Below are positions 44,231 to 55,743 of a stretch of 64,000 nucleotides of DNA, in pieces. A model generated the notes under the pieces. That model saw only the letters and a program-made list of their open reading frames with translations. It was not told where the DNA came from and did not search any database. Position numbers and translations under genes: made by a program. Source of the DNA: Agapetus fuscipes (Eukaryota; Arthropoda; Insecta; Trichoptera; Glossosomatidae); the NCBI GenBank assembly GCA_951799405.1, contig OX637353.1:10912001-10976000 (forward strand). Direction: 5' to 3'. The stretch's first letter is position 1. Every line of letters begins with the position of its first letter.

Positions 44231-44530
44231 AATCCCTGTTGTTGCAAGAGTGGCTCATTTCCACTTCGCATACTTCATTCTACAATAACTCTGTCTTTAC
44301 TTCTCTTTCGCGCCATCGAAGAATTTTTTAGTTTCATGAGTTTCCTCAGCCCACTGTTCAGTCTTGATATAAATCCCTCTTGTTGCAAGAGTGGTTAATT
44401 TCCATTTTGCATACTTCATTCTACAATAACTCTGTGTCTTTAATTCACTTTCGCATACTAGAAGGCTTTTTTAGCTCCAAATGTTTCCTCAGCCCACTTT
44501 TCAGTCTTGATTTTAATCACTGTTGTTGGC
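44231..44530 (+). repeat. Tandem repeat, ~141-bp unit
   Basis: Units begin AATCCCTGTTGTTGCAAGAG (44231), AATCCCTCTTGTTGCAAGAG (44372) and AATCACTGTTGTTGG (44515). The last is partial. Weaker traces lie upstream to 44140. Confidence 0.8.
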
Positions 44531-44806
44531 AGAGTGGGCCGAGCGTCTGCCGCACAAACAAAATTAAACGAAATAAACGATACGCGTCGCACCCGGACGC
44601 CAATTAAATTAAGCGTAATGGAAATGTATTTAATTAAATAAGTTAATTCTCCGGAGGTTTGCTTCTGTGTTGTATCTGTGAGTGTGTGTGTGAGTGTATG
44701 GCACAGAATAGAGGTTCTCAAAGTGGGCTTTACAGTCAGAATTAAAGTCAAAAGTGGTCAATTAAAAGTCAGAAGTGGGCATCGTTTGGTTTCGACAAGG
44801 GACCAA

Positions 44807-44905
44807 TCTAATCTAATCCAAGTTGCGAAGATACGTAACATATATGCATTTCCACAACCAGACACGTATAAGTTCACGCTTAAACAAGCCACATGTGGAC
44901 TTCAT
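44807..44905 (-). repeat. L3 3' fragment
   Basis: AATCTAATCTAATCC tail, then GTTGCGAAGATACG to CACATGTGGACTTC. Confidence 0.75.
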
Positions 44906-44906
44906 C

Positions 44907-44968
44907 GCTTACGTCATTTTTAAGAGGACGATATCGTTGAATAGTGTCCTCTTGAAAATAACGTAAGC
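44907..44968. other. 62-nt stem-loop
   Basis: Arms 44907-44929 and 44946-44968 pair at about 20 of 23 positions around a 16-base loop. The nature is unknown: a decayed palindromic element or a small-RNA hairpin. Confidence 0.65.
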
Positions 44969-45524
44969 AAGTCGGTAGGATAAAACACTCAATTTGTGAA
45001 AATAAAGTTTTTTTTAATTTTCAAAATTTCTCATGAAATGAAAATACCTACAAGACTTACTCAACCTTCACAAGAAATGAGAAAAAGTGCCTCATGTAAA
45101 AAATGGAGGAGTGCTACATCAGAAGGCAACCTCCAGACCTGAAAGACCTTCATGAAGACACACCAGGAGCAGTAAAGTGGCTGGATCTTCGCCTTTGACG
45201 TGGAGCAATGGCCAAGAAAATTGTTGCGCTTGCCGGCCATACGCAAAGTAAGTACAAGAAATGGAAACCTACCCTCAAACCAGAAGCAGAAAAACCCACT
45301 TAAAGGTCCTGTTGCACCAAACTCTTATCGGACAAAAATCAAAATTAAGTGTGATTTCTCCAAGCAAATCAAAAATTTGCTTGCATTAAATCAGCTGATG
45401 TGCATCATCTTACGTGCTCAAATTCCATTATATTATAACCCACTTCCTAGAAATATTTAACCGAAGTCCTTACCATAATTAAGCAATCAAATTTGATGTG
45501 TCGATCATATATTGATTGGACACA
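44969..45524. other. Spacer with a weak exon-like segment
   Basis: Bases 45107-45198 read RRQPPDLKDLHEDTPGAVKW and LDLRL, then stop. CGCAAAGTAAGTA at 45240 resembles a donor. Nothing ties these into a gene. Confidence 0.25.
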
Positions 45525-45687
45525 TTCCACATTCCGCATGTGGACCTACAAATTATAATCCAAACTTCAAACGAGCATAAGCCCTGCAACTTTTGCCGAC
45601 CTTCCCTGAAACAGGGGTGGCATAGACAAAGTGAACCATTTTTTACAGTATTGGTGGTCAGCCTCATTTCAACCTACAAGTAAAGGA
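45525..45687 (-). repeat. L3 5' half
   Basis: From CATTCCGCATGTGGACC to CAACCTACAAGTAAAGG; tail lost. Confidence 0.75.
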
Positions 45688-46357
45688 ATTGGAAAACATG
45701 GAAAACGAAAAATCCGTAATGGGCCTACGAGACAATTCAGTTTGGGAACCTTTGCAATGGAACCTTCCACGCACACACACACACACACTCACACACACAC
45801 TTACAACCGCCCCAAACTACGGAATCTAGCAAATAATTGGACATGCACCCAATTAGCTGCGCGAGACGGGGCTGAATAAAATATGCTGTCCCGTTTGCGC
45901 TTTCATCCCTTCCACCGAGCGCGAAAGGGATGAATATACTGTTTCGATTCCGTGATGAAAATTACAGCGCTTTAGTGTTTACCATCACTAAACTTATAAT
46001 GAATCATACTAAATATTTACTTGATGATTATTACGCTACGCTTGATAAAAATGTAGCTTTGAATGAGCGTCCACAGGGAAAATGCAATGAACTCAGCAAA
46101 AATTTTAAATCATATTTTTTCTCGTCTCAAACGTCTTACCATGGTCCTTAGTAAGCAATAAAAAAATATTCGTTTGCTTTTTTTCTAGCAACCTGGGCGT
46201 ATGACGTCACGATTGATTTTTATCGAAGCCATTATACATTTCAGAATGTATTTGTATCTTTAAGAATCAAAGTCACCTATCTAGGTTTTTATGATCTGTA
46301 AATGAAATGAATATACAAAATTTATGAGAAAACGGCATGTCATGTTTTTGCATATTA
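45688..46357. other. Spacer with a CA microsatellite and repeat G
   Basis: (CA)n with one CT interruption near 45769-45800. Repeat G is at 46160-46250. A 73-codon frame at 45930-46151 is open but matches no family I know. Confidence 0.45.
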
Positions 46358-46550
46358 TAATCTAAGTTGCAAAGATAAATTTATATTTAATGCATGCCCA
46401 CATGCAGACATAATAGTTCACGCTTACACATGCCACATGTAAATGCAAAATAAAAACCCAAATCTAAAATGAGCATACATTCTTCAAGTGTTGGTGACCT
46501 TCCTTTGAAACAAGAGACATAAGCAAAGTGAACCGATTTGAACAATATTT
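46358..46550 (-). repeat. L3, diverged
   Basis: Recognised by TAATCTAAGTTGCAAAGATA, CACATGCAGAC and AAGCAAAGTGAACC. Confidence 0.7.
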
Positions 46551-46888
46551 ATAATAAACCTTGTTTTTCATATTTTTAATTAGAATGGTATACAAATATG
46601 TACGTATTGGAAATTAGTACAAATAATTACGTATACGTCAAAATTTAATTTACCAAATGAAAATACCATTTATTATTCGTTAATATTTCACCTAATTGAT
46701 ATGGACGTTATAATTGATTAGGTACAAACATTATGACAATTTAATATGGAAATAATGAACTCCCTTTACTGGACTGGAATTGTTTGTAATAAACATAAAA
46801 TTTTATTGACAGTAACACAAATTTCATTACTAATTAGCTGGTTTATTAATTGAAAAAAAAATCATATTTAATCATAGGGGATATATAA
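46551..46888. other. AT-rich spacer
   Basis: Very AT-rich; nothing recognised. Confidence 0.5.
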
Positions 46889-47078
46889 TCTAAGTTGCAA
46901 AAATATATTAACATTTAAAGTTCATATTAAATGCATTCCCATAAAAAGACACGTGTAAGCTTGCACTTACTATAATTTAGAAATGAAAACCCAAACCTCA
47001 AATGAACGCATTTTGGATGTTGACATTAACAAAAATGATCAAAACCTTTCAATATAGGTGGCCAACTTCATACCAGGT
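46889..47078 (-). repeat. L3, diverged and internally deleted
   Basis: TAATCTAAGTTGCAAAAATA at the 3' end; the body from AACCTCAAATGAACG is shortened. Confidence 0.65.
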
Positions 47079-47837
47079 GCGTGCATAGGGTAAAGACAAA
47101 TACATTTCAGAATAAATATTTTCTCCCATTCCTGTAAAATGACTAATTTTAAATTGTACTATAGATGGCTCTAATCGAACTTAATTTTTTTATTTTTAAA
47201 TCTCAATATTAATCTTAAATGCGTTTTTACCATGTATTGCCTACCTATTAGGCGCATGTGCCTGTATGGGATGCACGCCCCTGCTTTGTACCAACCTATT
47301 AATCACAGTAGATTTAGGAGTTTTATACAGTAAACAACTCCATAAATAAAAACTTTATTTGACAAAAGTGCTAGGAACGAGTATATACTGAATAGGAGAG
47401 AAAACAACTTATTTGATTGCAGAAAATATGATATTTTAATTTATATGTATTTTTTGTAAAAAGTTAATTTGCCTCTACAAAGTCGATGCTTGTATAACGA
47501 TGGATATCTTTATTTATTAATTATAATCAAAAAAGTAATCAACTCTGGATATTACAACCTTGATTAATTCCTTAATTTTCTCCGCACTAAACAATGTATT
47601 TTATTAATGAAAAAAGCAGAACCGAATTATACTGCCTGCAGGCTATCATTCATGATTGTCATTTTTGCGTTCAGGTTTATCTATTTAGAGATTAGATGTG
47701 TATAGATCCCCCGGTGAAGACTTTTTATTATAAGAAAAATAACGTTTAAAATCGTAAAACACTTATAAATACCTATTTGTTAAAATTGCTGTTTAACTAA
47801 GTCCTAAATGTCTCATAAAACACTTTCTTCACTGGTG
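47079..47837. other. AT-rich spacer
   Basis: No gene or named repeat seen. Confidence 0.5.
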
Positions 47838-48104
47838 TTTCTAATCTAATTTAATCTTATCTAATCTGTAAAGATATACATCATTTAAGATTTACATTAA
47901 ATGCATTCCCACAAGCAGACATGTATAATTTCACGCTAACACATGCCGCATGTGGGCCTACAATATAAAAACCCAATCTCAAATGAACATAAGCCCTGCA
48001 ACTCTTACCGTCCTTCCCTGAAACAGGGGTGACATTGGCAAAGTGAACCATTTTCCTTTTTACAGTATGGGTGGTCAGCCGCATACCAACCTATAAGTCA
48101 AGGA
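47838..48104 (-). repeat. L3, full length
   Basis: A tail of four TCTAAT-like units in reverse and an intact head; one of the better copies. Confidence 0.85.
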
Positions 48105-48431
48105 ACATACATGACGAATTACATTTTTTTTAAATCAACAAATTGTGTTTAATTTTCGTATTTAAGTTTTTTGTCTCTTCATAGCTGTTGCTTTCAAACT
48201 TATTATTTTTTAAGCTTTTTTGTACTCTTACATTTTTTATTATACTCACTTTTTTCATATTTCTTCTACAATTTATTACTTGATTTACGTTCTTTCACAC
48301 TTTGTTTCTTAAGACTTTGTTATTTTACATTTTGTTTGTATTACATGTAAGTTCCACCATCTTTATTTTAATTTGTTGTACATCAATTTCTTTATCACTG
48401 TAAAAAGCTTTCCAGCCGTCAAAATATATTT
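48105..48431. other. T-rich spacer
   Basis: T-rich sequence without a gene. Confidence 0.5.
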
Positions 48432-48668
48432 AAAATCCAAAATCTAAGTTGCACAGATATACTCACTATAAATTGTATTCCCACAAGCAAACACGCCTAA
48501 GTTCGCGCTTCTGTGCACTCTACAAAAAAAACACAAAATCTTAATTTAAACTGCCTGCAACTCCCTGCAACTCTTGCTCCTTTCATTGAAGCAGGGGCGA
48601 CATAAATAAAGTGAACCAAATTTTAACAACATAAGTGGTCAGTCTTATAGTAACCGTACAAATCAAGG
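48432..48668 (-). repeat. L3, diverged
   Basis: AATCTAAGTTGCACAGATAT and TCCCACAAGCAAACACGCC are recognisable; the CAACTCCCTG segment is duplicated. Confidence 0.7.
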
Positions 48669-48803
48669 ATAAATGAATTATAATCAATTAAAAAAGAGGT
48701 AGTGGAACTTACTATAAACTGATATAATAGTTTTGTCGTTCTTTGCTCTTTTCAGGTCACAATATTCATGCAAAATTGACCGGCAAGAACGATAGTCAAG
48801 ATA

Positions 48804-49075
48804 GGTCATTATCTGGGTTTACACGCAAAAATGACACGCATGCTTGACCACTTTAAGCGTGTATTACACTTTCAAGTCACTGAGTGCCGGACTCGGTGAA
48901 GGACTCTGTTATAAATGGCTGGCTACGTCTGACGTCTAAAACGGTCATTATCTGGGTATACACGCAAAAATGACACGCATGCTTGACCACTTTAAGCGTG
49001 TATTACAGTTTCAAGTCGCTCAGTGCCGGACTCGGTGAAGGACTCTGTTATAAATGGCTGGCTACGTCTGACGTC
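48804..49075 (+). repeat. 139-bp tandem duplication
   Basis: Unit 1 (48804-48942) and unit 2 (48943-49075) differ at only a handful of bases. Each contains GACACGCATGCTTGACCAC and ends in GCTGGCTACGTCTGACGTC. Confidence 0.9.
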
Positions 49076-49330
49076 CTTTATATTACAAAGCCCGCGCCGT
49101 ACTTGGCTGTCGAGGAGGATTGTGTTAAATTTGTTTATGAACCTTAGCTTACCTTTTGTTTGCTTTTAATTAACGAAAAATGTTGTTACGGCCTTCCTCA
49201 CCCCTTCACCCGTTTCCTGGGGGTAGGAGGGGGAGGGACAATCTCCATGCCGTCCAAGCCGAATAGGCAGTGACGGAACACAGGCTTTTATACCGGTATT
49301 TAAATTACCAGAGAGGTCTAGTTTTTTTTT

Positions 49331-49535
49331 AATGAATTCTTTGTGGGAAGCTCCCTAGATTTCAGAGACTCTAGGGGTATATGACATTTGTTGCAAGGGT
49401 TTATGAATTTTTCAACCCAGCGAAGAGAAAATTTGAAAATTTAAATGGTATATTTTTTTGTGCTCCGCCGGGATTCGAACCCACAACCTTCCCATTCAGA
49501 GTCCGCAATGTTACCACTGAGCTACGGACCGGTCA
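49331..49535 (-). repeat. Repeat D scrap plus SINE-T2 head
   Basis: D (TAGATTTCAGAGACTCTAGG) on the + strand joins the reversed SINE-T2 body and head, ending GGACCGGTC. Confidence 0.75.
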
Positions 49536-49554
49536 AACCGGTATTGATTTTCCT

Positions 49555-49790
49555 AATTATTCGACATTTGAGTCGTCGATTGAGCCCACGTTTTGACAAA
49601 CTAATGATGCCTGGGCTAAAAGTCTCATCACCACGGTCATTCATACCTACCGAATTTTAGTAATATTTGTATGAAGACTAATCAGCTTTTCACTTACGGC
49701 CATCTTGGATTGACAGGTCGTCATACAAATGCATCATTAGTTTGTCAAAGCGTGGGCGTAACGACTAAAATGTCTAAGAATAGCACCGTT
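49555..49790. repeat. Inverted-repeat element, ~36-50-bp arms
   Basis: CCCACGTTTTGACAAACTAA on the left (49586 on) pairs with TTAGTTTGTCAAAGCGTGGG on the right (49737-49756), with further matches outwards (GACATTTGAGTCG against its reverse). The short centre suggests a MITE. Confidence 0.7.
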
Positions 49791-50234
49791 AGGTAGAAAG
49801 AATCACAATAATACTAGATTAGAACGAGAATAGAAAATGACCTGAAACTTGAAGGTCGAAAGTACTCGAGGCAAATTAAATTAATTATTGTGAAAATAAA
49901 ACTACGTTTTGAAAAAAATATTTTTATTTTGAATTAACAATGAATTTTCACTGTGTGAATGCACAAAAAGATTAAAAGTATAATAATACTTTTAATAATT
50001 TCATTGTACGTTGTTTACGACGCATTTATAATCCATTTGGATATTTTAATTCTTCCGTAATATGTGTAGCCCCATTAGCGGGGACACATAAAGCTCAGCA
50101 GAGAGAGAGAGAGCTTTGAAGTTCAACGTTTCTCGGAACAGACTGCAAAGGAAAAAGCGAAGCAAATCGACCAATATAATTATTGCTGCAGTCTTTGAAT
50201 ACGCGTTGCATGTGACCAATTTTCATACTGCAAA
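49791..50234. other. Spacer
   Basis: A (GA)n run lies near 50100-50113. No gene seen. Confidence 0.5.
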
Positions 50235-50935
50235 AGGTTCCACGATAGAACGACACAGTGATAAAACGACGCATGACATGACGACACATGACATAACGAC
50301 ACGTGCAATAACGACACATAACAGAACGCCACATGAAAGAACAATACATAACAGAACGACACATTACAGAACTACACGGCCATAACAAAACGACACATGA
50401 CGGAACGACACATAATAGAACGACTCATAACAGAACGATAAATGACAGAATGACACATGGCATAACGACACTTGACAGAACGACAGATGAAAAAACGATA
50501 GACGACAGAACAACACATGACAGAACATCACAATAATAGTACTCACATGACAAAGTATCACTATGAAAAAACATTACAGGAAAGTACATCATAATGACAA
50601 AACATCACAAAACAGAAAACACCATAAACGGCATCACAAAAAAAGTGAGATATGATAAAAAGGAACTAATGCATGTATTATTTGGCTTGATTTATACAAA
50701 ATTAACCAATTAAGCTGTACATAAACAGCTAATGCTTACCGCGTTGTCTCCGAAGGAGTCGTATATAGCGTGTTGAAGAAAAATAAATGTTTGTGTTGTA
50801 TGTGATGTTTTGTCATGTGATTGTTTTTCTGTGTTGTTTTGGCATAGTGATGTTTTGTCATATGATGTCCTGTCATTGTGCTGTTCTGTCATGTGACATT
50901 TTGTCACTATGTCGTTTTGTCCTGTCACCACTACA
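50235..50935. repeat. Foldback-like element with minisatellite arms
   Basis: The left arm (about 50235-50535) is a run of degenerate 12-14-bp units such as CATGACAGAACGACA. The right arm (about 50790-50935) has the reverse complement, GTTCTGTCATGTG and GTTTTGTCATATG. The centre includes a SINE-T1 scrap (ACCGCGTTGTCTCCGAAGGA). The several Thr/Arg/His-rich frames are by-products. Confidence 0.7.
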
Positions 50936-51892
50936 AAACATGATATACGTAATTAGTATCAACCATGACAAAAGGTTTTGCTATTTAAGAGCGCTGTGAT
51001 CCTTTTTCAAATTTTCATTCTTCTCTGAATTCGTTAGAACGTTAAATTTTCATGTTTTTTTTAAGTGTTTTTAATGACGATAAGCTTATTATTCTTGACG
51101 CTTTTCCATTGATCTTTAATCGTCTTTCTTTCATCTAGCTTCTACATATTTTCTTGGTTCTAAAACGAAACATGGAAAACGTTCAACAACATTTAAAACC
51201 AAGCACAAGAAAACATGGAAAAACTGAAACTACTTAATAAATGAAATTTGAATTAAATAAAGGAAAAAAATATACAGCGCTCAAGAAAAAAAGTATAAAA
51301 ACGAGAAAAAAAAGTGTTTTTGTAATTTTTTTTTTAGTGGTGAGAAATTCAAAATTATAAATATTTTTTTAGCGTTTATAATTTAAATAAAAAAATAATA
51401 AACACGCATGATTTTTTTTCATTACTACCATAAAGTGTAAGAAACAAAAACGGCTGATTTAGGGTATAAACCACTCTAAAAAGTTCTGTACAGTATGTTC
51501 TATATTCTAGGAATATTGTATGAACACTGGACACTGGCCCGACGCGCTCTCTGTCTCTGTGAGTCGTCGTCAATTAAAGGATTAATGACAAATACTTGCC
51601 ACTTAGCAAAAGCTTTTAGTTCCGCTTCCATCCAATACTATGCTCTCTCGTGTAGGGTTGCCAGACATCGGCATTTTCTATAAAGCTATTTAAAAATATT
51701 AATCAAATTAACAAAGTTCAAATTCACTTTTTACAATTTTATTTCCGTCTAGCACTTTCGCCCACAAGGCATCATCAGGACAATGACAATTCATTTTTTT
51801 TTAAATAATTGACAGTGATATACATATTTATCGTTCAACATCTACAAATTCTAATGCTCTTTTTCGTTATTCCAATTTGAATTTTATGTGGT
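50936..51892. other. Spacer with a foldback-family scrap
   Basis: Bases 51428-51465 (ACCATAAAGTGTAAGAAAC and following) match the right arm of the 57.6-58.2 kb foldback element. No gene seen. Confidence 0.45.
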
Positions 51893-52141
51893 CCAATCTA
51901 ATCTAAGTTGAAAAATATAAGTAACATTAAAGATTCACATTAAATGCATTTTCACAAAACAGGCATTTTTAAGATGCCGCATAGGATATTTTATATCCTA
52001 CAATATATAAATCCGAATCTCAAATAAACATACACCCTGCAACTCCTGCCGACCTTCCCTGAAACAGGGGTGACATTGGCAAAGTGAACCATTTTTTACA
52101 GCATGAGTGGTCAGCCGCATACCAACCTATAAGTCAAGGAA
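51893..52141 (-). repeat. L3, full length
   Basis: From the AATCTAATCTAAGTTG tail to ACCAACCTATAAGTCAAGGA. Confidence 0.85.
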
Positions 52142-52167
52142 CATTAATGTGGTATTATTATGGTATT

Positions 52168-52494
52168 AAACGCAACGCAACTAAGCTACACATATAGTGT
52201 AACTTCTTGCCGCGTTATTCCCGAAGGGGTCGCATTTGGCGAGTTGAACCTATTTATTTTTACAGGTAAGGGGGCCGGCCTTACGCCAACCACTTCAGTT
52301 GAAGTGGGATTTCTCAGCTCCCTAGGGGGCTGGTACTTATTTCTTGTGAAGGCTGAGTACACCTTGCCGGTATTTTATTTCAGGGTTTGAAATAAACACC
52401 GAAACTAGAAATCATTTCTGACACCCTCGGTGGGATTCGAACCCGAGCTCACGGCATGGAATGCAAGTACTCTACCAACTGAGCTATCGACCAG
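52168..52494 (-). repeat. SINE-T1, best full-length copy
   Basis: Complete from GCAACGCAACTAAGCTACAC to a well-kept tRNA-like head with both boxes. The head resembles tRNA-Lys by its TAGCTCAGTTGGTAGAG stretch. Confidence 0.9.
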
Positions 52495-52600
52495 ACTATT
52501 ATTAATAATTAATAACTAGTGCACGAATTATGTGCGTATCAATTTCTTCAAAGGTCAATGAATCACAACGATAAATAAATTTCAAAAAACCTTCTTCACT

Positions 52601-53240
52601 ATGCGGCTGACCACCCATGCTGTAAAAATGGTTCACTTTGCCAATTTTACCCCTGTTTCAGGGAAGGTCGGCAAGAGTTACAGGGCTTATGTTCATTTGA
52701 GATTGGGTTTTTATATTGTAGGCCCACATGCGGCATGTGTTAGCGCGAACTTTCATATACATGTCTGCTTGTGAAAATGCATATAATGTGAATCTTTAAT
52801 GTTACATATTGTTACGAAATTAGGGTTCAAAAGTCTTTCAAATTAAAATACACAGGTCTTCTTATACAGTTGTTTATTTTACACTTTTAAATAATTTATT
52901 TTCACAAAGCTTTCTCGACTATTCCACTTGGTTTCTGTTCACTGATCAAGTTAGTTCTATGTGTTTGTAAATCTCGTATGATACTGCTGGCCCTGCAAGC
53001 CACTGGCACCCTTCTTATACTCTTTAAAACAGTACAATCTAGACCTATATTTGCTAGACAGTTCCAGAAAGGCATAGTAATTATTATTTCTCGATGCTTC
53101 ACGTATTTTATTCAATGATTCCTACCCACACACTACAATACAGAATTTCTATAACTAATACCTACTTATTTTAAATATTTATATTTCATATTTACATAAC
53201 AATATATTTGCAACTTAGATTAGATTAGATTAGATAAATC
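52601..53240 (+). repeat. L3, split by a solo-LTR-like repeat
   Basis: The body runs to 52809 (GTTACATAT) and resumes at 53206 (TTTGCAACTTAGATTAGATTAG, abridged) with its tail. Confidence 0.85.
52810..53201. repeat. Solo-LTR-like repeat, copy 2
   Basis: 392 bp from TGTTACG to ACATAACA. The flanks ATAT (52806-52809) and ATAT (53202-53205) form a 4-bp target duplication inside L3. The ends and size fit an LTR left after recombination. No internal coding part remains. Confidence 0.75.
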
Positions 53241-53644
53241 AAGCCACTTAGTAATTTTCATATTGGCCAAAATGAAAATCAATTACTCTCAGGTTTTTTT
53301 TTTGGTTGGATGGCGGCTGTTAATTTCCCTTTTCGTTCCGACCGCAGCCCTGTTAGGGGATGAAGGAGAGCAGATTCACACCGGGACAGTAAACAAAAGG
53401 ACAGTGAATGACCTAGTGCACGCACTACTTTCAAACTAAACGTGTCAGAAGAGATATGGTTTTGTTTTACGGGTTCAATGTAATAAAAATTTCGTTTAAT
53501 TTATTTTGCACAATTCATTTTTAAGAAACGGTTCACATACAGAGTGACTTTTTAACTGTATTGCTCGACAATTCAGATACAGGTCTCCCTGCAAAGCATC
53601 TCGGTCTCTATTTATAGATGTATAAGAGTTATTCGGGCACATAC
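53241..53644. other. Spacer
   Basis: ACGGGTTCAATGTAATAAAA near 53470 echoes 2170-2190. No gene seen. Confidence 0.45.
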
Positions 53645-53860
53645 GAGACTATATCTTTAATTTTAAATGCATGCCCTCAAACAAACACGTGTAAGCTCAC
53701 TTACAAATGCTGAATGTGTACTTACAAATTAAAATCCAAACCTCAAATGGACATGAACTCTGCAACTTTTGATGACCTTCCCTGAAACAACATTGGCAAA
53801 GTGAACCATTTTTTACTGTTTGGGTGGTCAGTCTTATACTAACATAAAAGTCAATGAATA
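53645..53860 (-). repeat. L3, diverged
   Basis: AATGCATGCCCTCAAACAAAC and CAAAGTGAACCATTTTTTAC, abridged; tail degraded. Confidence 0.7.
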
Positions 53861-54387
53861 TTCATTATTCATACCAATCTATAGGTCAAAATATTCCATC
53901 GAAAATATCTTTTAGGCAACATCTTTCCAATTACCAAATTGCCACTTACAAGTTACCACTTTTCACTTGATTGGTATCACTTTCCACGTAGCACTTACCA
54001 CTAACTACTTACCACTTACCAGATCAAAAGCTTTTAGGGAGGATTCAGACCAGGGGGGATGGGGAGGGGGAGGGGGGTGCTTCATAATCCCATCGGACGA
54101 AAAATTGATTGCTGCGTTAGCAAGTAATGGGTTTTTGTCTTGTCTCCGTGGTACATATTAATTATATTGGGGCATTCAACACCAATAAGTCGGCAAATTG
54201 AATAACAACCAATCTCATTATTTTACTCTTATTCTTGTATTAGATCCTTGTCTAAGAAATCGGTTCATTTTTGCCAATATCACCCTAGTGTTTCAGGAAA
54301 AGTCAGCTAGAGTTGCACAACTTATGTTGCTTTGAGTTTTATGTCTTATTTTGTGCAGCTACAACACGAGAAGGTACTATACATGTA
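53861..54387. other. Spacer with an L3 relic
   Basis: It holds TACCACTTACCA-type short repeats (53935-54020), a G-rich stretch (54046-54077) and a diverged + strand L3 piece (54262-54350). Confidence 0.5.
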
Positions 54388-54612
54388 ACTTATTTATTTT
54401 TACATAGGTAAGTGGTCGATTTTACGCCAAAGTAGTTGTGCCCTTAAACTAGGGTTCTGATATTTGTGAGGACTGAGTAAGCCTTGCCAGTATTTTGATA
54501 GCGAGTTTGAAATAAACACCGAAACGAAAAATTCTCTGTGGCACTTTTGATGAGGATTGAATCCTAACCTCCTGGAACGGAATGCAAGCATTCTACCCAC
54601 TGAATATTTATC
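54388..54612 (-). repeat. SINE-T1, diverged
   Basis: TTATTTATTTTTACATAGGTAAG, abridged, to a head with a mutated B box. Confidence 0.7.
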
Positions 54613-54652
54613 CAAACAGCAGAATTCTTTTAACAGTTTTAAGAGATATATT

Positions 54653-54875
54653 TCATCTAAGTTGAAAAGATATTTTACATTTAAGATTCATACTAGCAGA
54701 CGCGTATAAGTTCGCGTAAGTGCCGCATGTAGACTTACAACAAAAAACAATAATCTCAAATGAACATAAGCCCTTCAACTCTTGCCGACCTTGCTGAAAC
54801 AAGGGTGAGATTATCCAAGTAAATTTTTTTCAGTATGGGTGGTCAGCTTCATACCAACCTATAATTCAAGGAACA
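54653..54875 (-). repeat. L3, moderately diverged
   Basis: From CATCTAAGTTGAAAAGAT to ACCAACCTATAATTCAAGGA. Confidence 0.8.
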
Positions 54876-55469
54876 AAGATAGCTAAAAGATAAATCAAAA
54901 TATTTATATACGAGTAATAACTAAAATAAGTACTTGTTTTGTAAAAAAAAGTTACGTAACATTAAAAAGATATCCATTTCCGGTAACATTGACGCAAAAC
55001 CATTTCCGGGAAAAATCGAAACAGTCTGATAAGTAATTTAATACATTTCACTAGAGAATCTTCCTCAGAGTCATTATTTTTAGAATCATGTAAAGCTTTT
55101 ATCAAAAGGGGGGAGTGCTCCGTACAAAAGACTGCGGGAAAAACCTTTCGGATCTCTCCTATCATTTCACTTCATTAATTGACGCAGATAGTTTGTGTAA
55201 AGCTTCCCGGATTCTTTGTGGTCTTGTCAGCCGCTAAAAGCTCTCGCTAAAAAGCTCCTGCGAATGTTGAATAGTGAATGCATGCAGCTGTGTGTGTGTG
55301 TGTGTATAGGCGAACACAATTCTGTGTAGTGGTAGTGGGGAACTAATGCATCAGTGTCCATTTATATAATGCATAGAGGGTTTCACAATTCTCGTTGAGA
55401 ATTAACCAGGGACGTATAACGCATATCACCAGGTGAAGTTGCGTACAGGTGCTTATATCAGAATTCAAG
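54876..55469. other. Unique-looking spacer
   Basis: A (TG)n run lies near 55290-55304. Bases 54960-55260 match no named repeat, and a 67-codon minus frame there has no recognisable domain. Confidence 0.4.
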
Positions 55470-55743
55470 CCATTGCCTAGCTCAGTTTGTAGAGTGCTTG
55501 CATTCCATGCCGCAAGCTCGAGTTCGATTCTTACCGAGAGTGGCAGAAATGAGAAAGTTTTAGTGTTTATTTTAAACCCAAAATAAAATCCAGTCGAAGC
55601 TATTCAGCCTTCACAAGAAATCGCCAGTCCCTTCAGGAGCTTACAAATCTACATATAAAAATAAATAGGTTTCACTCGTCATATGCAACAAATTTGGGGA
55701 GAACGCGGCAAAAAGTTAGCTATAAATGCAGCTTAATAGCGTA
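55470..55743 (+). repeat. SINE-T1
   Basis: From CTAGCTCAGTTTGTAGAGTG to GCAGCTTAATAGCG, with a deletion in the middle. Confidence 0.85.

Noticed and set aside
50116..50536. Protein genes with Thr/His/Arg repeats
   Set aside because: The frames come from the 12-14-bp minisatellite, and several frames on both strands are open at once.
52400..52494. A tRNA gene, with good A and B boxes
   Set aside because: The same head plus body occurs many times in the window; this is the tRNA-derived part of SINE-T1, and the acceptor stem does not close properly. The same applies to all SINE-T2 heads.
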